Shown: positions 12,088 through 22,428, numbered from the stretch's first letter. The stretch: DNA of 64,000 nucleotides from Pythium myriotylum (GCA_023091665.1 JALJCQ010000001.1:2728001-2792000), one strand, 5' to 3'. A program made the numbers and translations. The notes: a model not told the origin generated them from the sequence alone.

Positions 12088-13049
12088 GTGGAACCGACCA
12101 CCTCCATCAAGATGAGAAGTGTCTCAAGTTCCTCAAGGAAGACGCTCAGTGGAGCACACGGAAGGTCCGTCTCAGTCAAGTCGACTGTCCCTGTCTATTA
12201 TAGACATGGGTACAAGACCCAAGCAGAAGGCCATGAAGATGGCGAGAACGCCGCGCTCGGCGCAGTCGAAGCTTCGACAACGTCCACCGACCTCATCGGT
12301 TGCGTTGGACAACGCTCGCACCAAGCCAGAGTGGCTGGCTCAGTTTGGTGTTGCTACACCGAGCAGTTCTCTGCGGTGTAGCCATCACGCCCGAGCGAGC
12401 GTGTGGCCGACAACACGAAGTTGTCCGGTAACGTTGTTGTTCGACTGCCACGTGTATCTCCGCACTCCACGCACTTAGTTGAGTCGCTGGATGAGGTTAG
12501 CCAGCCTCTTGAGTACTTGGTAGTACTCGCGGTGGACATCCACCGACCACAGTCTCCAGTATTGGACTGGACCCAATTCTGGGCACCGTCAAGAGAGACG
12601 AAATTTGCGAGTTCGCATCGTACAGGTCTGTACGCTTGCACAGGGCAAGAACCCATCGCACTGAGAGTGTGTGCCAAGTTTGGATTTGCCGCGAGCTCTG
12701 CTCGTCTCGCAATGGTCGTCTGACCATGCCATTTTGGCTTGCCGCCGTCAGACGGCAAAATGGCCCAGTTTTGGGGGATCGTCATGACCCAGTGGTCGCT
12801 GGCGACTGCGCGCACGTCTGCATGCGTCTCATGACGCAGCGAGGTGTTGCGCCAAGCCGCTGCGGCTCTCGATCAGTCGTTGTCGAAAAATCGGCACGCG
12901 ACTTCGCGCTCATGGTCGCCATCAGTCTGTACCCATTTCCGTGTGGGTCCTCGGAAATTCCGTACTGGAATAGGCTCGTGTTCCTTTTCTAGGACACGGC
13001 TGTTCCTAAAGTAGGGACAAGGGTGTTCCTCATTTTGGGTGGGGGGTGG

Positions 13050-13246
13050 TGTAACGGGGTACAAGGTTACACAAGTAGGTTAGGTTGTGTAGGTACATAA
13101 TGTGTGTGGTCCACTTAGGGGAAATGTTACCCTAAGTAGTGACTCTCTTTTATTAGATTCAGTAGGGGATATCCCTGGGTATTAGATACCAGGGATATCA
13201 GGTATAGGGGGGATTATTCACCAGGGGAATAATCTGAATACAATCA
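13050..13246 (+). repeat. right LTR-like terminus of the Ty3/gypsy element
   Basis: It begins TGTAAC and ends CAATCA, thus TG...CA as for LTRs, and follows a purine run at 13037-13049. It contains a perfect 11-bp inverted repeat (GATATCCCTGG at 13168-13178 and its complement at 13189-13199). Its length of 197 bp would be a short LTR. No matching left copy was found in the window. Confidence 0.5.
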
Positions 13247-13840
13247 GTTTGCCTTTTGCCAAGTCCTTGGCGCTCGTCGACAGGGGTCGACTCGGAGCGG
13301 CTGCTCACGCTTCCTCAAGCGCAGGTGCTGTGTACGGTCGTGGACCGTTACATTCCTCTTTCACCCACGTTTGCTTCTCCTCCTGCTCAAACAACCACGG
13401 CAAGTATTAGCGAAGCTATTCAAACTGGAGGAAAGAGCAGCGGTTCGACAACAAACCTTGCGGATGCTTGGTACGCTTGGTTTGCCGGTAGCGTGCAGGG
13501 TGGACGTAGTGTAGACCGACGAAAGAAGAGCACCGTCGGGTAGCTTGTGTCATGCTGCGCCTCTTCATCGGCGAATGCGCGCTCGATCCACGCGCTTCTG
13601 ATTTCCGCGAGGCTGTCATTCACTACGGAGCGCAAACGCTGAGCCGTTCTTTGCGTCGCGCAAGATTACGGCGAAAGCCGCTGGAACGGCCTTAGACGCG
13701 TTGAGAATTCTCCACCCTGACGGCCACCTTAACGATCACATTGCGAGCAATCATGGGCGTCTTCGCGCCGGCACGATTCGAGAATCCATCGCCGGCGACG
13801 TCACTGGACACGCTCAAGCCGGTTGAGCATCATGAAGCGA
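13247..13840 (+). pseudogene. Crypton-like tyrosine recombinase, 3' part (broken)
   Basis: Downstream of the retrotransposon, readable blocks resume in the style of oomycete recombinase C-termini: RSSTGVDSERLLTL and LADAWYAWFAG (13270-13490). Next come MLRLFIGECALDP and DFREAVIHYG (about 13550-13620), then TALDALRILHPDGHLND (about 13685-13740). The blocks are in different frames, so several frameshifts are present. The order and strand continue the fragment at 5341-6069, which supports a single ancestral gene split by the retrotransposon. I cannot confirm the nucleophilic tyrosine. Confidence 0.4.
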
Positions 13841-14490
13841 GTGCAGAAGGCGAATATGGCACCCGAAACACATCGAACTAGCCTCGTTGCAGAGCCCAAG
13901 ATTTTCTGTTGCATAAGTGCTGCATCACTGACGACAGCTCACGTCAACCCGCACGCCGTGTTTCCTTCCTGCCATGCTTCGTAGTTACATGCCCGAATAA
14001 TATCGAATAATCACATAAAAACGCCAGCACCTGGAATTGAACCAAGACCTTGGAGCAAGTCAGCATCTTCAGAACGAAGCACATCGTAATGTCTTTATGT
14101 CACACGGCTTTAGCCGAACAACGCCCCACTCCGACATCCGTAGTTAGTCTGGGTTATGGTTTTGGTCTGTGTTCAGAAATGCTCTGTGACAGACCAATTT
14201 TAGTAAACCCGATTTTCTCATTCATACAGACTAAAACCGGTGGCTCGCTTCAATCTGGGACGACGCAGAAAATCTCAGCTAGATCGCTTGGATCGCGTGC
14301 GATCAAGTCGGGTGTGTGATGTGCAGGTAGCCACATTGTTGCACAACTTCTCTTCCATGGCAAGGTTACAGACGAGAGAACACATTGGATTCGTTGCACG
14401 AGTGCGTGGGTGTGTTGGCTACTGCGATGTATCAGAAAGAGAATTCCTGTCGTGGCACAACATCACTAGCAGAACGTCAATTCAAACAGA
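13841..14490. other. unassigned interval
   Basis: No recognisable coding family, repeat border or RNA gene. Open frames here are short and lack known motifs. Confidence 0.3.
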
Positions 14491-14664
14491 TTCAACGAAC
14501 ATCACCAGCATGCTGAAAAATTTGAGGGCATCTTGGCTTCAGTACCTCCAACAACTAAGAACGAGAACGAGTTCGGCCTCGAAAGGTTGGTTGCCGAATT
14601 GCTTGGTCAAGTGCGAACACTCGGTGACCGGATTCAAATCCTAGAAAATTTTGTCGAGTCATGA
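14490..14664 (+). pseudogene. C-terminal coiled-coil gene fragment
   Basis: A short open stretch ending at TGA 14662-14664 reads as an amphipathic helix, including LERLVAELLGQVRTLGDRIQ, with leucines in heptads. The upstream part of the frame is closed by a stop near 14465, so only a C-terminal remnant is visible. I do not recognise the family. The helix style resembles small coiled-coil proteins carried by oomycete DNA transposons, but this is a guess. Confidence 0.25.
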
Positions 14665-15006
14665 AGGTTAGCGCCGGCGAATGAAGTGTCTTTGCAAGAA
14701 AAAGTCGCCCAACGTTGAACTTCATCGCTACCTCGCGTTCATCGAGCTGCCAAGAAGCATCTGCGTGATATCTGGATGCAATGGAAACTGCTGTTTCACG
14801 GTGCTTGGCGACGGGGTCTCTGCGCAGCCTCCAGCAAAGGCACGAGTACCATGCCGCGTGGACTTCACGTCTCTCGTCCTCAATATGGGCTATCACTTCA
14901 ATCCCAGTAGGGCAGCCTTGTCGATCGAAATCCGACAGTGTGGTGAAGTAGCCCAAACCAGATTGCTCGAATTTTTGCGTGAAGGACAAATCCGCTGCGC
15001 CTTTAA

Positions 15007-16325
15007 CCCTTTCGTGGTAAATGGTACATTTTTTGCCCTTCTGATGTGTTTGCAAAAGTGGGTAGTTGGAACCCCCTCAGAAGGGAACAATTTGTTCCCT
15101 TTGGAAAAAGTGGGTATGGTTGCTGAGAAAATCTGAGTCAACCAAAGTTTTCCCATATGGTGTAATGTCCCATATGGTGGGTTTTGTACAAAACACGTGT
15201 GGTGAAGTGCCTCCGGTTTCGGGCAGCCCGCCGTCACCAAGGCACTGCGAGGTATTGTGACGAAGCGATCCGGCGCTGTGGGCGACAGGGAGCATGCGAG
15301 GCGCCGCCGAGCGACTTAGACAGTTTCAGGTAGTCGATTGAAGAGATTAGTCTCGGCCTGGATTGATATGCCGGACCGGTCCGGTTCACTTGAACCGGTC
15401 CGGATTCTCGGCACCAGGTCCGTCTTTCCGACTTAGTGACGTGTCATAGTGATCCGGACATTGTGACATCATCCATGTCACTGTCGCGGGTCATTCGCAA
15501 GGTAGTCAGTCTAGCCAGTCTAGGACCCGGCTAAGTACGAGGGGCGACTTGCCTCACGTCCTACAATAATAGACTTTGGATTCTGCGGTCAAGTGCTCAA
15601 GTCGCTCGCCCTCCAAGCCAAGAAACCGGACCCTCTTCGGCATCCCAGACCCAGCAAGGTACGCTTGCTCGTGTTAGGCCTGCGCGTAGTGGATTTGGCT
15701 CTGGCTCGGGTGTGCATTGGTGTGTTGAGTGCTTGATTGTGTGAGTCCGGAGCAAAACTCCCGAGACTTTGTCTAAAGGGACTTGGTCAACTCCAACACC
15801 CCAAAGACACTCCATATTAGCGTGTGTAGTAGTTGCTCTGGCGAGAAGCCGGAGCATTTCATATTAAGGAAGGAGAGAGTGTGAGAGAAGTTGCGAGTAT
15901 ATTGATAGTTGGTTGAGCGAGGCTCTCTAACTCATATAATATATTCACCCCCGATTTTCCTGTGCTTGTTGGTCTTCTTGTGATCGCTTCTGGACCGATC
16001 GAAGTGGCTCTTATTCGCTGGCTTCCAAAGAGCTGCAAAAGGGTACACAACGTGAGGGCGGAAAGCTAGCGAAAGCTTGAAGCCGATTTATTACTGTCTG
16101 AGTGCTTAGCCCGACGCTACCCCTTCGTCGGAGTTTAGCGAGAGTGGATTAGAAAGGTCGCTAGCTTGCTACATACGCAGGCTTTTGAACCCACTTCATC
16201 ACACACGGTGCGAAATATTTATAACGTCATTTCCAGAAGGGAACAATTTGTTCCCTTCTGTAGCATATACTTGACTTTTGTAAACTGATACTATTCCTAT
16301 TGCAAAAATTATGACCACGAAAGGG
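15007..16325. mobile_element. piggyBac-type TTAA MITE, family A, split by a later insertion
   Basis: The ends CCCTTTCGTGGT... and ...ACCACGAAAGGG are flanked by TTAA at 15003-15006 and 16326-16329, the piggyBac signature. Both halves align, in reverse orientation, with the uninterrupted 325-bp copy at 23213-23537. They include the palindrome GGGAACAATTTGTTCCC near each end (about 15085 and 16239). The middle is occupied by a ~1-kb insertion (15198-16203). Without it the element would be about 309 bp. It has no coding capacity. Confidence 0.8.
15198..16203. mobile_element. 1006-bp insertion in the TTAA MITE, possibly LTR-derived
   Basis: Termini TGTGGTGAAGTG and CACTTCATCACA are inverted repeats (11 of 12) and are flanked by CACG on both sides (15194-15197 and 16204-16207). 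The borders are confirmed because the flanking sequences rejoin into the family A MITE. Internally it shares short blocks with the 5' region of the Ty3 element: GCATTTCATATT near 15854 (compare 6371) and ACACAACG-x-GAGG with GAAAGCTAG near 16045-16070 (compare 6645-6670). It may be a solo LTR, a short non-autonomous LTR element, or a TIR element with a 4-bp duplication. There is no coding region. An imperfect palindrome built on CCGGTCCGG lies at about 15370-15405. Confidence 0.5.
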
Positions 16326-16329
16326 TTAA

Positions 16330-17073
16330 GAACCATCGTGAAGGCTATGTGTGAGCTGTACTCGCACGGTTTGCTCAGCAGCTTCATTTGCCAGCATTTG
16401 ATACTATTGCGAGGCGGAAGTGTTGTGGAGAATCTACCAAGCGCACTCCAACCGGCGGTCATGCTTCCGTGTAGCCAGTTTTTTCGCACCCTAGCGCCGC
16501 GCTCTGATTCTTTCCCCAATGTTTGGAGTTGTTTGTCCCCTCCTGTTTCTGCTGTCCCACAGAGTTAATGGCCACAGAGGTGGCCACAGACGCATCTCGA
16601 ATTTTTATTTCTTGCTTGACCATCAGAAGTTGCATCTCGCTTGTTTTCTTGGCTTGGCCTCCTGGGGTGTGGTGCCCTTTCCCCCCCCCCCCCCCCCCCC
16701 CCCTTTCCCCCCCCCTCCCCTCCGCCCGCTTCCGTTGCAGTCTAGTTGCCGATTACAGATCCAGAGATCGCTTGGGGGTGTTGAAGCAGATCTCTTGGAA
16801 GTGGAGCATCCGGATCCGCCAGAACAAGATCATTGCAAGCTGCTTTGGCTTCTCCAGCTTGCTTGGCGTACGCATCACCGATCCGCCTCGCGCTTAGCGC
16901 CTGGTCAGTAAAGTGGACCACCACCTCCCCCTGACGACTACTTTCATCGCTTCCATCTAGTCCACGGCGCAACCGATTTGTCCGGCGACATATTGAGCAT
17001 GAGCACGTGGTAAACTGAGTGCAATCTGGGCGCCGATGCAATTTTCTATCCATACTAAAGCCAAATGTATTAT
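16330..17073. other. non-coding interval with poly-C tract
   Basis: No protein family recognised. The interval contains the C-rich tract at 16681. A minus-strand open frame (16742-17083) follows the SET relic and has a CSC-x-C-like patch, but it is in a different frame and too weak to call a post-SET domain. Confidence 0.3.
16681..16735. repeat. C-rich low-complexity tract
   Basis: Twenty-three consecutive C, then TTT, then further C-runs. It is the second long C homopolymer in the window after 4036-4060. Confidence 0.9.
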
Positions 17074-17529
17074 TTATCTGCATTTTAATGTAGCTACAAT
17101 TGCCAATCTTGAAGTCGAACCGTAGTTAAGAGTCAGCTCCCTCCCTCGGCAGACTACCTTATTCGCGAAAATACCAACACGAGGCTTACCTGTCACCCGC
17201 CACAGCTCAGTACGGCAAGTGCTGTCGCGGGGATGATTCATTAGTCGCGAGGAATTGCCGTGGTGCATTGCGTCGACATGAAATCCATTGACGAGCACCA
17301 TGATTTGGAGACTACGGCCTCGTTACAACAATTGGTCCAGGTCGCTTCGATCAATCACCACACCAACGTATTCTTGGATGAACTGTTCTATGTCGATCCT
17401 CTCGCCCACAAACAACCCGAATCCTCGCTCAACACAATCGCGCTTCTCTAACATAGTTTGGGATAGTTGGATTGCTCGATTTCCGCAGTCTAGACCGTTG
17501 CTGTAGATCTCGTCGCAGCACTCACTCGC
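17074..17529 (-). pseudogene. SET-domain histone lysine methyltransferase relic (AWS-SET)
   Basis: The minus strand reads CCDEIYSNGLDCGNRAIQ, a typical AWS cysteine motif as in SET2/ASH1-type enzymes. It is followed by RGFGLFVGERIDIEQFIQEY, the start of a SET domain. The same frame continues after an in-frame TAA (17323-17325) with GNSSRLMNHPRDS, VGIFANKVVC and RELTLNYG, the C-terminal SET core. The substrate-binding NHSC box is changed to NHPR, so even without the stop the enzyme would probably be inactive. Only about 150 residues remain, and the 5' end stops exactly where a tRNA-Arg gene begins. It is a truncated pseudogene of a chromatin enzyme, with its parent elsewhere in the genome. Confidence 0.7.
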
Positions 17530-17601
17530 GTCCAGACGAACAGAGTGGTCCGCATTCCGCCTACGAAGCGGGAGATTGCGGGTTCGAGTCCCGTCGAGGA
17601 C
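17530..17601 (+). tRNA. tRNA-Arg (ACG), 5' half degraded
   Basis: The 3' half is excellent. An anticodon stem TCCGC/GCGGG encloses the loop CTACGAA (anticodon ACG). The T arm is GCGGG-TTCGAGT-CCCGT, the acceptor strand is CGAGGAC, and T-rich DNA follows. The 5' half does not fit: only four of seven acceptor pairs form and the D arm is not recognisable. The likely explanation is that the gene was broken in its 5' half and joined to the SET-domain fragment. It is probably a tRNA pseudogene. Confidence 0.55.
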
Positions 17602-18061
17602 TTTTCTTTTCCTCTCTTTCCTCACCATCCCATCCCACCCGGTCAATGCCACATGCACAACACATCGTCTCCTACTCCCTCCAATTCACCTCGCGTCCAA
17701 CCTGGAACCCGTTGACACCCCAACGCGTCCCTCCCTCCGTGTACCCGGTCCCTCCATCAAACGGAAGAAAAGATGCGGGGGATTTAGTCGGAGCCGGGAT
17801 TTCGTCGGAGCCATTACTCTGGGTATTAATCGTGTATCGATCTCCTTCTTTTAGAAACTGGAGTCGAACGCGTACGGCAGCTTTGCAAATTGCCTTGAAC
17901 TCGCTGCGAGCACAGTACTCTGGATCTAATGCCTTCATCTGCCTTTAGACGAATTGGATTGCTGGCATTTTGCCACCGTCGCCCACAGCAGTTCGAAGTC
18001 AAACAACTGTTGGTCGGGCTTTATTCTTGCTCAGATGTATTGTGTTCGCGTCATGTAACTA
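17602..18061. other. unassigned interval between tRNA and hAT element
   Basis: No recognisable gene. It begins with the pyrimidine-rich DNA behind the tRNA and runs to the C/A-rich microsatellite that the hAT element targeted. Confidence 0.3.
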
Positions 18062-18125
18062 TTCCCCATCCCCCCCCCCTCCCCCACCCCCACCCCACCC
18101 CCACCACCACCACCACCACCACACG
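18062..18125. repeat. C-rich and (CCA)n microsatellite
   Basis: Runs of C interspersed with A, grading into at least seven CCA/ACC repeats. It ends at the left target duplication of the hAT element, so the transposon landed at the edge of this microsatellite. Confidence 0.85.
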
Positions 18126-18399
18126 TAGGGATGTTTTTGTGATGGGAGACTTCAGAATGTCCAAAACTTCCGAAACCGTACTTAACTCTACCAAATCCTA
18201 CCAAAGTCTACTAAAGTCTGCGAAAGCTTTATTGGCTGTAATTCCAAATTATCAACCAATCAGACTTGTAATAGGGTGCGTGTCATCAATCATGTGGAGC
18301 GGACTGAGTGCAATGCACTCAGGGCATTGGAACGTATCCACTGCTTCCACCTGCAATATCAACGTTGTCTGATCATTATCGCATGGGAAAACTGTCGAC

Positions 18400-20720
18400 A
18401 TGAACGGTTCAAGCGGTGACGAGCTGCTCACTCCCATTGAGCGCTCACCGAGCACGCCTTTGCCGGTGAATTCCTTTTCCATCCAGCGCATGCTCCATTT
18501 TGAAGGTCCAGCCGGCGATCAACAAGCGACGCCGCAGCGCGTCACGCCATCGAAGAGGACTGCCTCCGCAGCGTTGAGAGCGACAGCAACAGCTGGTCAA
18601 CCTCCGGTTGCTCCTCGTCCGTCGGCGACTCCTTCACGACAAGAAGATGAAGCAACGCCTCGTCGGTCGACCAGGTTTAGGGCGGAAATTGATTCTCCTG
18701 CGATGCGTAATGAACACCAACGGGAAATGACAACTTCAACACCTCCAAGGAGATCATCACGCCAGCCATCGCCAGTTCAAGGGCGCAACAACGTCAAACA
18801 GGGACGGCCTCCAAGTGACATGTGGGAGCACTTTGTGTCGGAGAAAATCGGTGGAAAGAAGACAGCTGTGTGCAAGTACTGTAAGCACCGTCTCAACAAC
18901 CCGAAGCCAGGTAGCAACATGACTTCTCACTTACTGCGCAACTGCAAGAGCGTGCCACAAGTAGTCAAGGAGAAGTTCACTCCCACCGCATGCGAGCCCA
19001 CGCCCCAAGAGCCACCACCTAAAAACAACGACACGCGAGACCAAACGTCGAGCCATCGAATTGACCAAGAAGCGTTCAACTTGCTGGTCCTCAAGTTCAT
19101 TATCATCTGTGCTCTACCATTCTCGATTTTGGATTCCGTTGCGTTCCAAGAGTTGCTCCACGGGCTGGCGCCAAATTTGAAGATTCCAAAGCGCCAGTTC
19201 GTCACCACTGAGGTCCTCCAAGCTGTTGCCAACGCCCTCCGTGAGGACGTCATAGCCCGGCTCAACAAACAAAAGTTTGTATCGCTTGTGACAGACGGGT
19301 GGACAGATCCAAATGGCGCAAAGATAATTAACTTCATGGCGGTTGCCCCAGAAATGCCTCCATTGTTCTGGTCATCATGGGCGTCCGGTTCAGCAGCGCA
19401 CACGTCCGACAATCTAGAAGCCGAGACGAAAGAAGTCATGAAATAGATTGAGTCGGAAACGACAGCTCGCGTCGTCGGAATCGTCACGGATAACGCGCAA
19501 AACATGCGGGGTCTTTGGAGTCGGCTTAAGCGCCTCGCGATCGTCGCTGGTGGATGTGCTGCGCACGTGCTCAACTTGCTGATGAAGGACCTATTTGCTC
19601 ACCACGTGTTCAAGAAAGATCACTCCAAATGTGTTCAGCTCTCTCGATTTGTGCGCGACCACAGCGGCCTACTTGATATTTTTCGCGTCCAGCTAGCCGA
19701 GATTCGTGCTGGTGGTGAAAAGCGAAAAGGCCTGACGCTACCAGTCCCAACTCGATGGTACTCGGTTTTCAACTGCCTAGAGAATGTGCTTGGCAATCAT
19801 GACGAGTTGTACGAGCTGTTTACATCCCCAAAACATCGAACGCCGAACGATACGTGCAAGAGGAGGCATCGCGTGAAAAACGACAGTATATCGCCGCAAT
19901 GGTGGAAGACGGAGTTTTCTGGGAAAACCTGCGCATCGTTGTGCGATTGATCAAGCCGATCAAGACCGCGTTGGGCAAGATCGAGTCCGACAACGAGTTT
20001 GCATCGGGTGTCTACTCGTGCTTTAAGTCTTTGCTGCATCATGAAGTGTATCGTTCACGCGTTCTTCCCACCAGCACTAGTGACGAATCTACACCATCTG
20101 CAGGGGAAGATACCGCCGATTGCGATGAGGTGCCGGACCCAGCTTACTCAGCAGGTTACGAACGATCGCAGCCTATTGTTCCGGGTTCTCTCGAGGACTT
20201 CTTCCGCAAGAAGATACGTCAGCGTTGGACATACGTCCACACCAATGCCATGGGTATCGCCTTCTACCTTGATCCAAGATGCAAGTTCACCGACTTCGAG
20301 GGTGAAGATGAAGTGAATACCCAAATGAACATCGTGAAATTTGCTCTCGAGAAGGAAATTATTTCAAATAACACGGAAGAGATTGGCGAACTGAACCGTC
20401 AGATATTCGATTTTGCTGACGTGAAGGAAAATGAGTACACGATGGACAAAACAAGCCCAAGGACCTATTGGAAATGAAGGGAGCGAACATTCCCGCTGTT
20501 GGGCAAGATTGCTAACATTGTTTTTTCTCTACCAACGTCCTCTGCGGCAAGCGAACGAGCATGGAGTATATTCAACCACATCCACACAAAGAAGCGCAAT
20601 AGCCTCTCTGTTGACAAGGTCGAACTTTTGGTGTACATTTACATGAACTACGCTGCCCTCAAGAACGAAAAGGTCGACATGGCGATGCATGTCTCTCGTC
20701 CTGAGAGTTTTGACGACTGA
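18400..20720 (+). pseudogene. hAT transposase (broken)
   Basis: The N-terminal ~140 residues are a Ser/Thr/Pro/Arg-rich tail. A BED zinc finger follows at about residues 142-182, with cysteines near 158, 161 and 182 and H177 and the block AVCKYCKHRLNN. The RNase H-like transposase core follows, with VSLVTDGWTD and GIVTDNAQNM carrying expected acidic positions. The C-terminal hAT dimerisation region reads SLPTSSAASERAWSIFN (about 20525-20575) and ends at 20720. Damage: in-frame TAG at 19444-19446, a frameshift near 19850, and an in-frame TGA at 20475-20477. Identity of the family is clear; the gene cannot make a full enzyme. Confidence 0.85.
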
Positions 20721-20884
20721 AAACTCGTTAAAGTTGCTTGGCAACTTCGCTATCGGACTATGATCTCACGTACGATTCATGCTAAGTGTTTTACGGCGCT
20801 CTTGCTCGTGCAGAGTGCGTAGATATCTGTTTTGGTAGTCAGGAATAGCGATAAAGCAATAAAATGTTTAGTGTGGATGAAAGT

Positions 20885-21840
20885 CTATTGATCAGTAAAC
20901 AATGCTTCTACCTCAAAAGCGCCTCCTATAATCGTCGACGTTTGGTGGAGAAGAAAGGTGAAGTCGATGGCTGCTGGTAGGCGCTCGTACGCGTCGATGG
21001 CTGCATCGATAAGCCGTTCAAGTCTCTCTTCAGCGAGGCGCGTGCCGTTTGCAGTGGTCCACTGAGATCTGCGGATTCGCTGGACTGTATGATGAGTGAG
21101 AGAAAAATCAACCAAGTAAATAGAGCGCAAACTTACCAGATTCACGTGCCCGCGCAACCGCCTGCGGACTCGTACTTCATCTTGAATAAAACTCGTGACA
21201 AAAGCGCGCATTGTTGCTGCGTTGCCCGTGAGGGACGCACGTCGATAAACTGGCGCATCGGCGTAGACTCGGTCGATCCTTCGACGCTGGCTGCTCCGCA
21301 ACTTGCATACAGTTACGCCGTCGTCTTGCTCTTCCTTTAGCACCACATAGTAGTGCTCGTCGGCAACTGCGCCTGGAAAGCGGCTACCACGCTCAACGTG
21401 GTGGGCCTGTTGGACCGCCGCTGCGTTTGCAAGCAGCGCGCGTGTGTTGCGCTACACCACCGCAAGCCTCTCGAAAATCTCGGCGCGGTGCTCGCGCGTC
21501 TGTTCGACCAGAGCGTTCGCGAGGTCCGCTAGGGCACCAGCGCGTTCGTCGGCAAGTCGTCTGGCCTCGCGCGCGTCATTTCGCGCCTCGCGCTCACGGT
21601 TTTGAGCCTCCCGCTCACGGCTTTGAGCCTCGCGCTCATGGTTTCGAGCCTCGAGAAGGAGAGCGGCAAGACCGACGTCTGGTGTGGCGGCTCGCGTGGC
21701 GTCGTCGGCGACAACAGTATCGGTAATCGAGACGGAATGTCGGTAGCGGCGCGCGCTTCGGCGAGCTCGACTTGAAGGCGCTCGACGGTAGCCTGGAGGT
21801 GCACGACGTTGGCGCGCAGATGCAAGAGTTCATCGGCCAT
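20885..21840 (-). pseudogene. second gene inside the hAT element, coiled-coil protein of unknown function (broken)
   Basis: Reading from the ATG at 21840, the protein starts MADELLHLRANVVHLQATVE, a leucine-heptad coiled coil. After a frameshift near 21660 the coil continues with repeated REREA units and ends at a TAG near 21450. The same frame then stays open to 20885 and includes LKEEQDDGVTVCKLRSSQRR and LAEERLERLIDAAIDAYERL. A probable 57-nt intron (GTAAGT at 21136 to AG at 21080) keeps the frame. I do not recognise the family. It lies wholly between the hAT termini and ends 164 bp from the transposase stop, facing it. It is either an accessory protein of this hAT family or a captured host gene. 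Confidence 0.5.
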
Positions 21841-22360
21841 GATCGCTCTGGGAACTTGGTATACGCTTCCTGAGAAACTTTCGGAGAATTCCTTTCAGAG
21901 GTAGTTCCCTCGTCCACAAAAACAACTACTCCTCAAGGTTTTTTGCTACGCAAAGACTCAGATATGACAAAAGTCTTCCAAAGTATTGATTGGTAGGGTG
22001 AAACACTTTGAGCCAATTAGCTTGCTCTGAATCAGACATTACCAAAGTCTACCAAGTTTTTCATTGGCTGATGTGGTATCGTTATGGCCAACAAACGCCT
22101 TGATGAAGTTTGGTAGACTTTTGGACTTTGGTAGGGATTTGGAAGGAATCTAAAAGTGTTTTGGGAGACTTCAGAAATGTTGCAAAAACATCCCTAACCA
22201 CACGGGTGCAAACTAAAACCTGTTATTGTGAACCCATAAACGTGTTGATGCACCCGAGACGCTGATCATCTGTTGTTTGTACCTAACACGCGTCACATTT
22301 ACTTTTGCCCAGAAAAGCCAAAATATCACTAATTAGCCGATCAGAATCATCAATTGGGCT

Positions 22361-22428
22361 AACGCCCACCCTTAGCCACGAAGAGTCAACCAATCACAAG
22401 TAGCTTTTCGAGGCTAACGGTGGGCGTT
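22361..22428. repeat. short inverted repeat (22-bp arms)
   Basis: Arms at 22361-22382 and 22407-22428 match at 20 of 22 positions around a 24-bp loop. The repeat lies about 40 bp upstream of the dioxygenase-like pseudogene. It may be a tiny foldback element or a palindromic regulatory site. Confidence 0.6.

Larger units (their letters stand above)
6070..13246 (+). mobile_element. Ty3/gypsy chromodomain LTR retrotransposon (decayed)
   Basis: Gag and pol domains occur in the order gag with zinc knuckle, protease, reverse transcriptase, RNase H, integrase, chromodomain. That order (integrase last) defines Ty3/gypsy, and the chromodomain places it with the chromoviruses. The right border is set by a short LTR-like segment (13050-13246) preceded by a G-rich polypurine tract (13037-13049). 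The left border is approximate, set where the interrupted recombinase frame stops. I do not find a copy of the right LTR on the left, so the 5' LTR is either unrelated, truncated or replaced. Between the pol stop and the right LTR (12088-13049) lies about 960 bp of unassigned sequence with a small hairpin at about 12726-12762. Confidence 0.75.
18126..22196. mobile_element. hAT DNA transposon, 4071 bp, with 8-bp target duplication
   Basis: Perfect 14-bp terminal inverted repeats (TAGGGATGTTTTTG) lie at both ends, and the perfect 8-bp duplication ACCACACG flanks them at 18118-18125 and 22197-22204. Both are diagnostic of hAT. Subterminal repeats of the type ACCAAAGTCTAC occur several times near each end (about 18185-18225 and 22030-22135) and are likely transposase-binding sites. 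It carries a broken transposase gene on the plus strand and a second broken gene on the minus strand, arranged tail to tail. Confidence 0.9.

Noticed and set aside
12354..12815. A 153-codon minus-strand frame behind the Ty3 pol gene
   Set aside because: It lies between the pol stop and the right LTR, has no recognisable motif and crosses a hairpin. It is best seen as chance.
14025..14100. tRNA-like sequence on the minus strand (GGTTCAATTCC near 14032-14042)
   Set aside because: Only a T-arm-like block is present; no acceptor, anticodon or D arm can be folded around it.
17536..17600. Coding continuation of the SET relic upstream of 17530 (…DGTRTRNLPLRRR…)
   Set aside because: This peptide is the antisense translation of the tRNA 3' half, a well-known false-coding pattern, not part of the methyltransferase.
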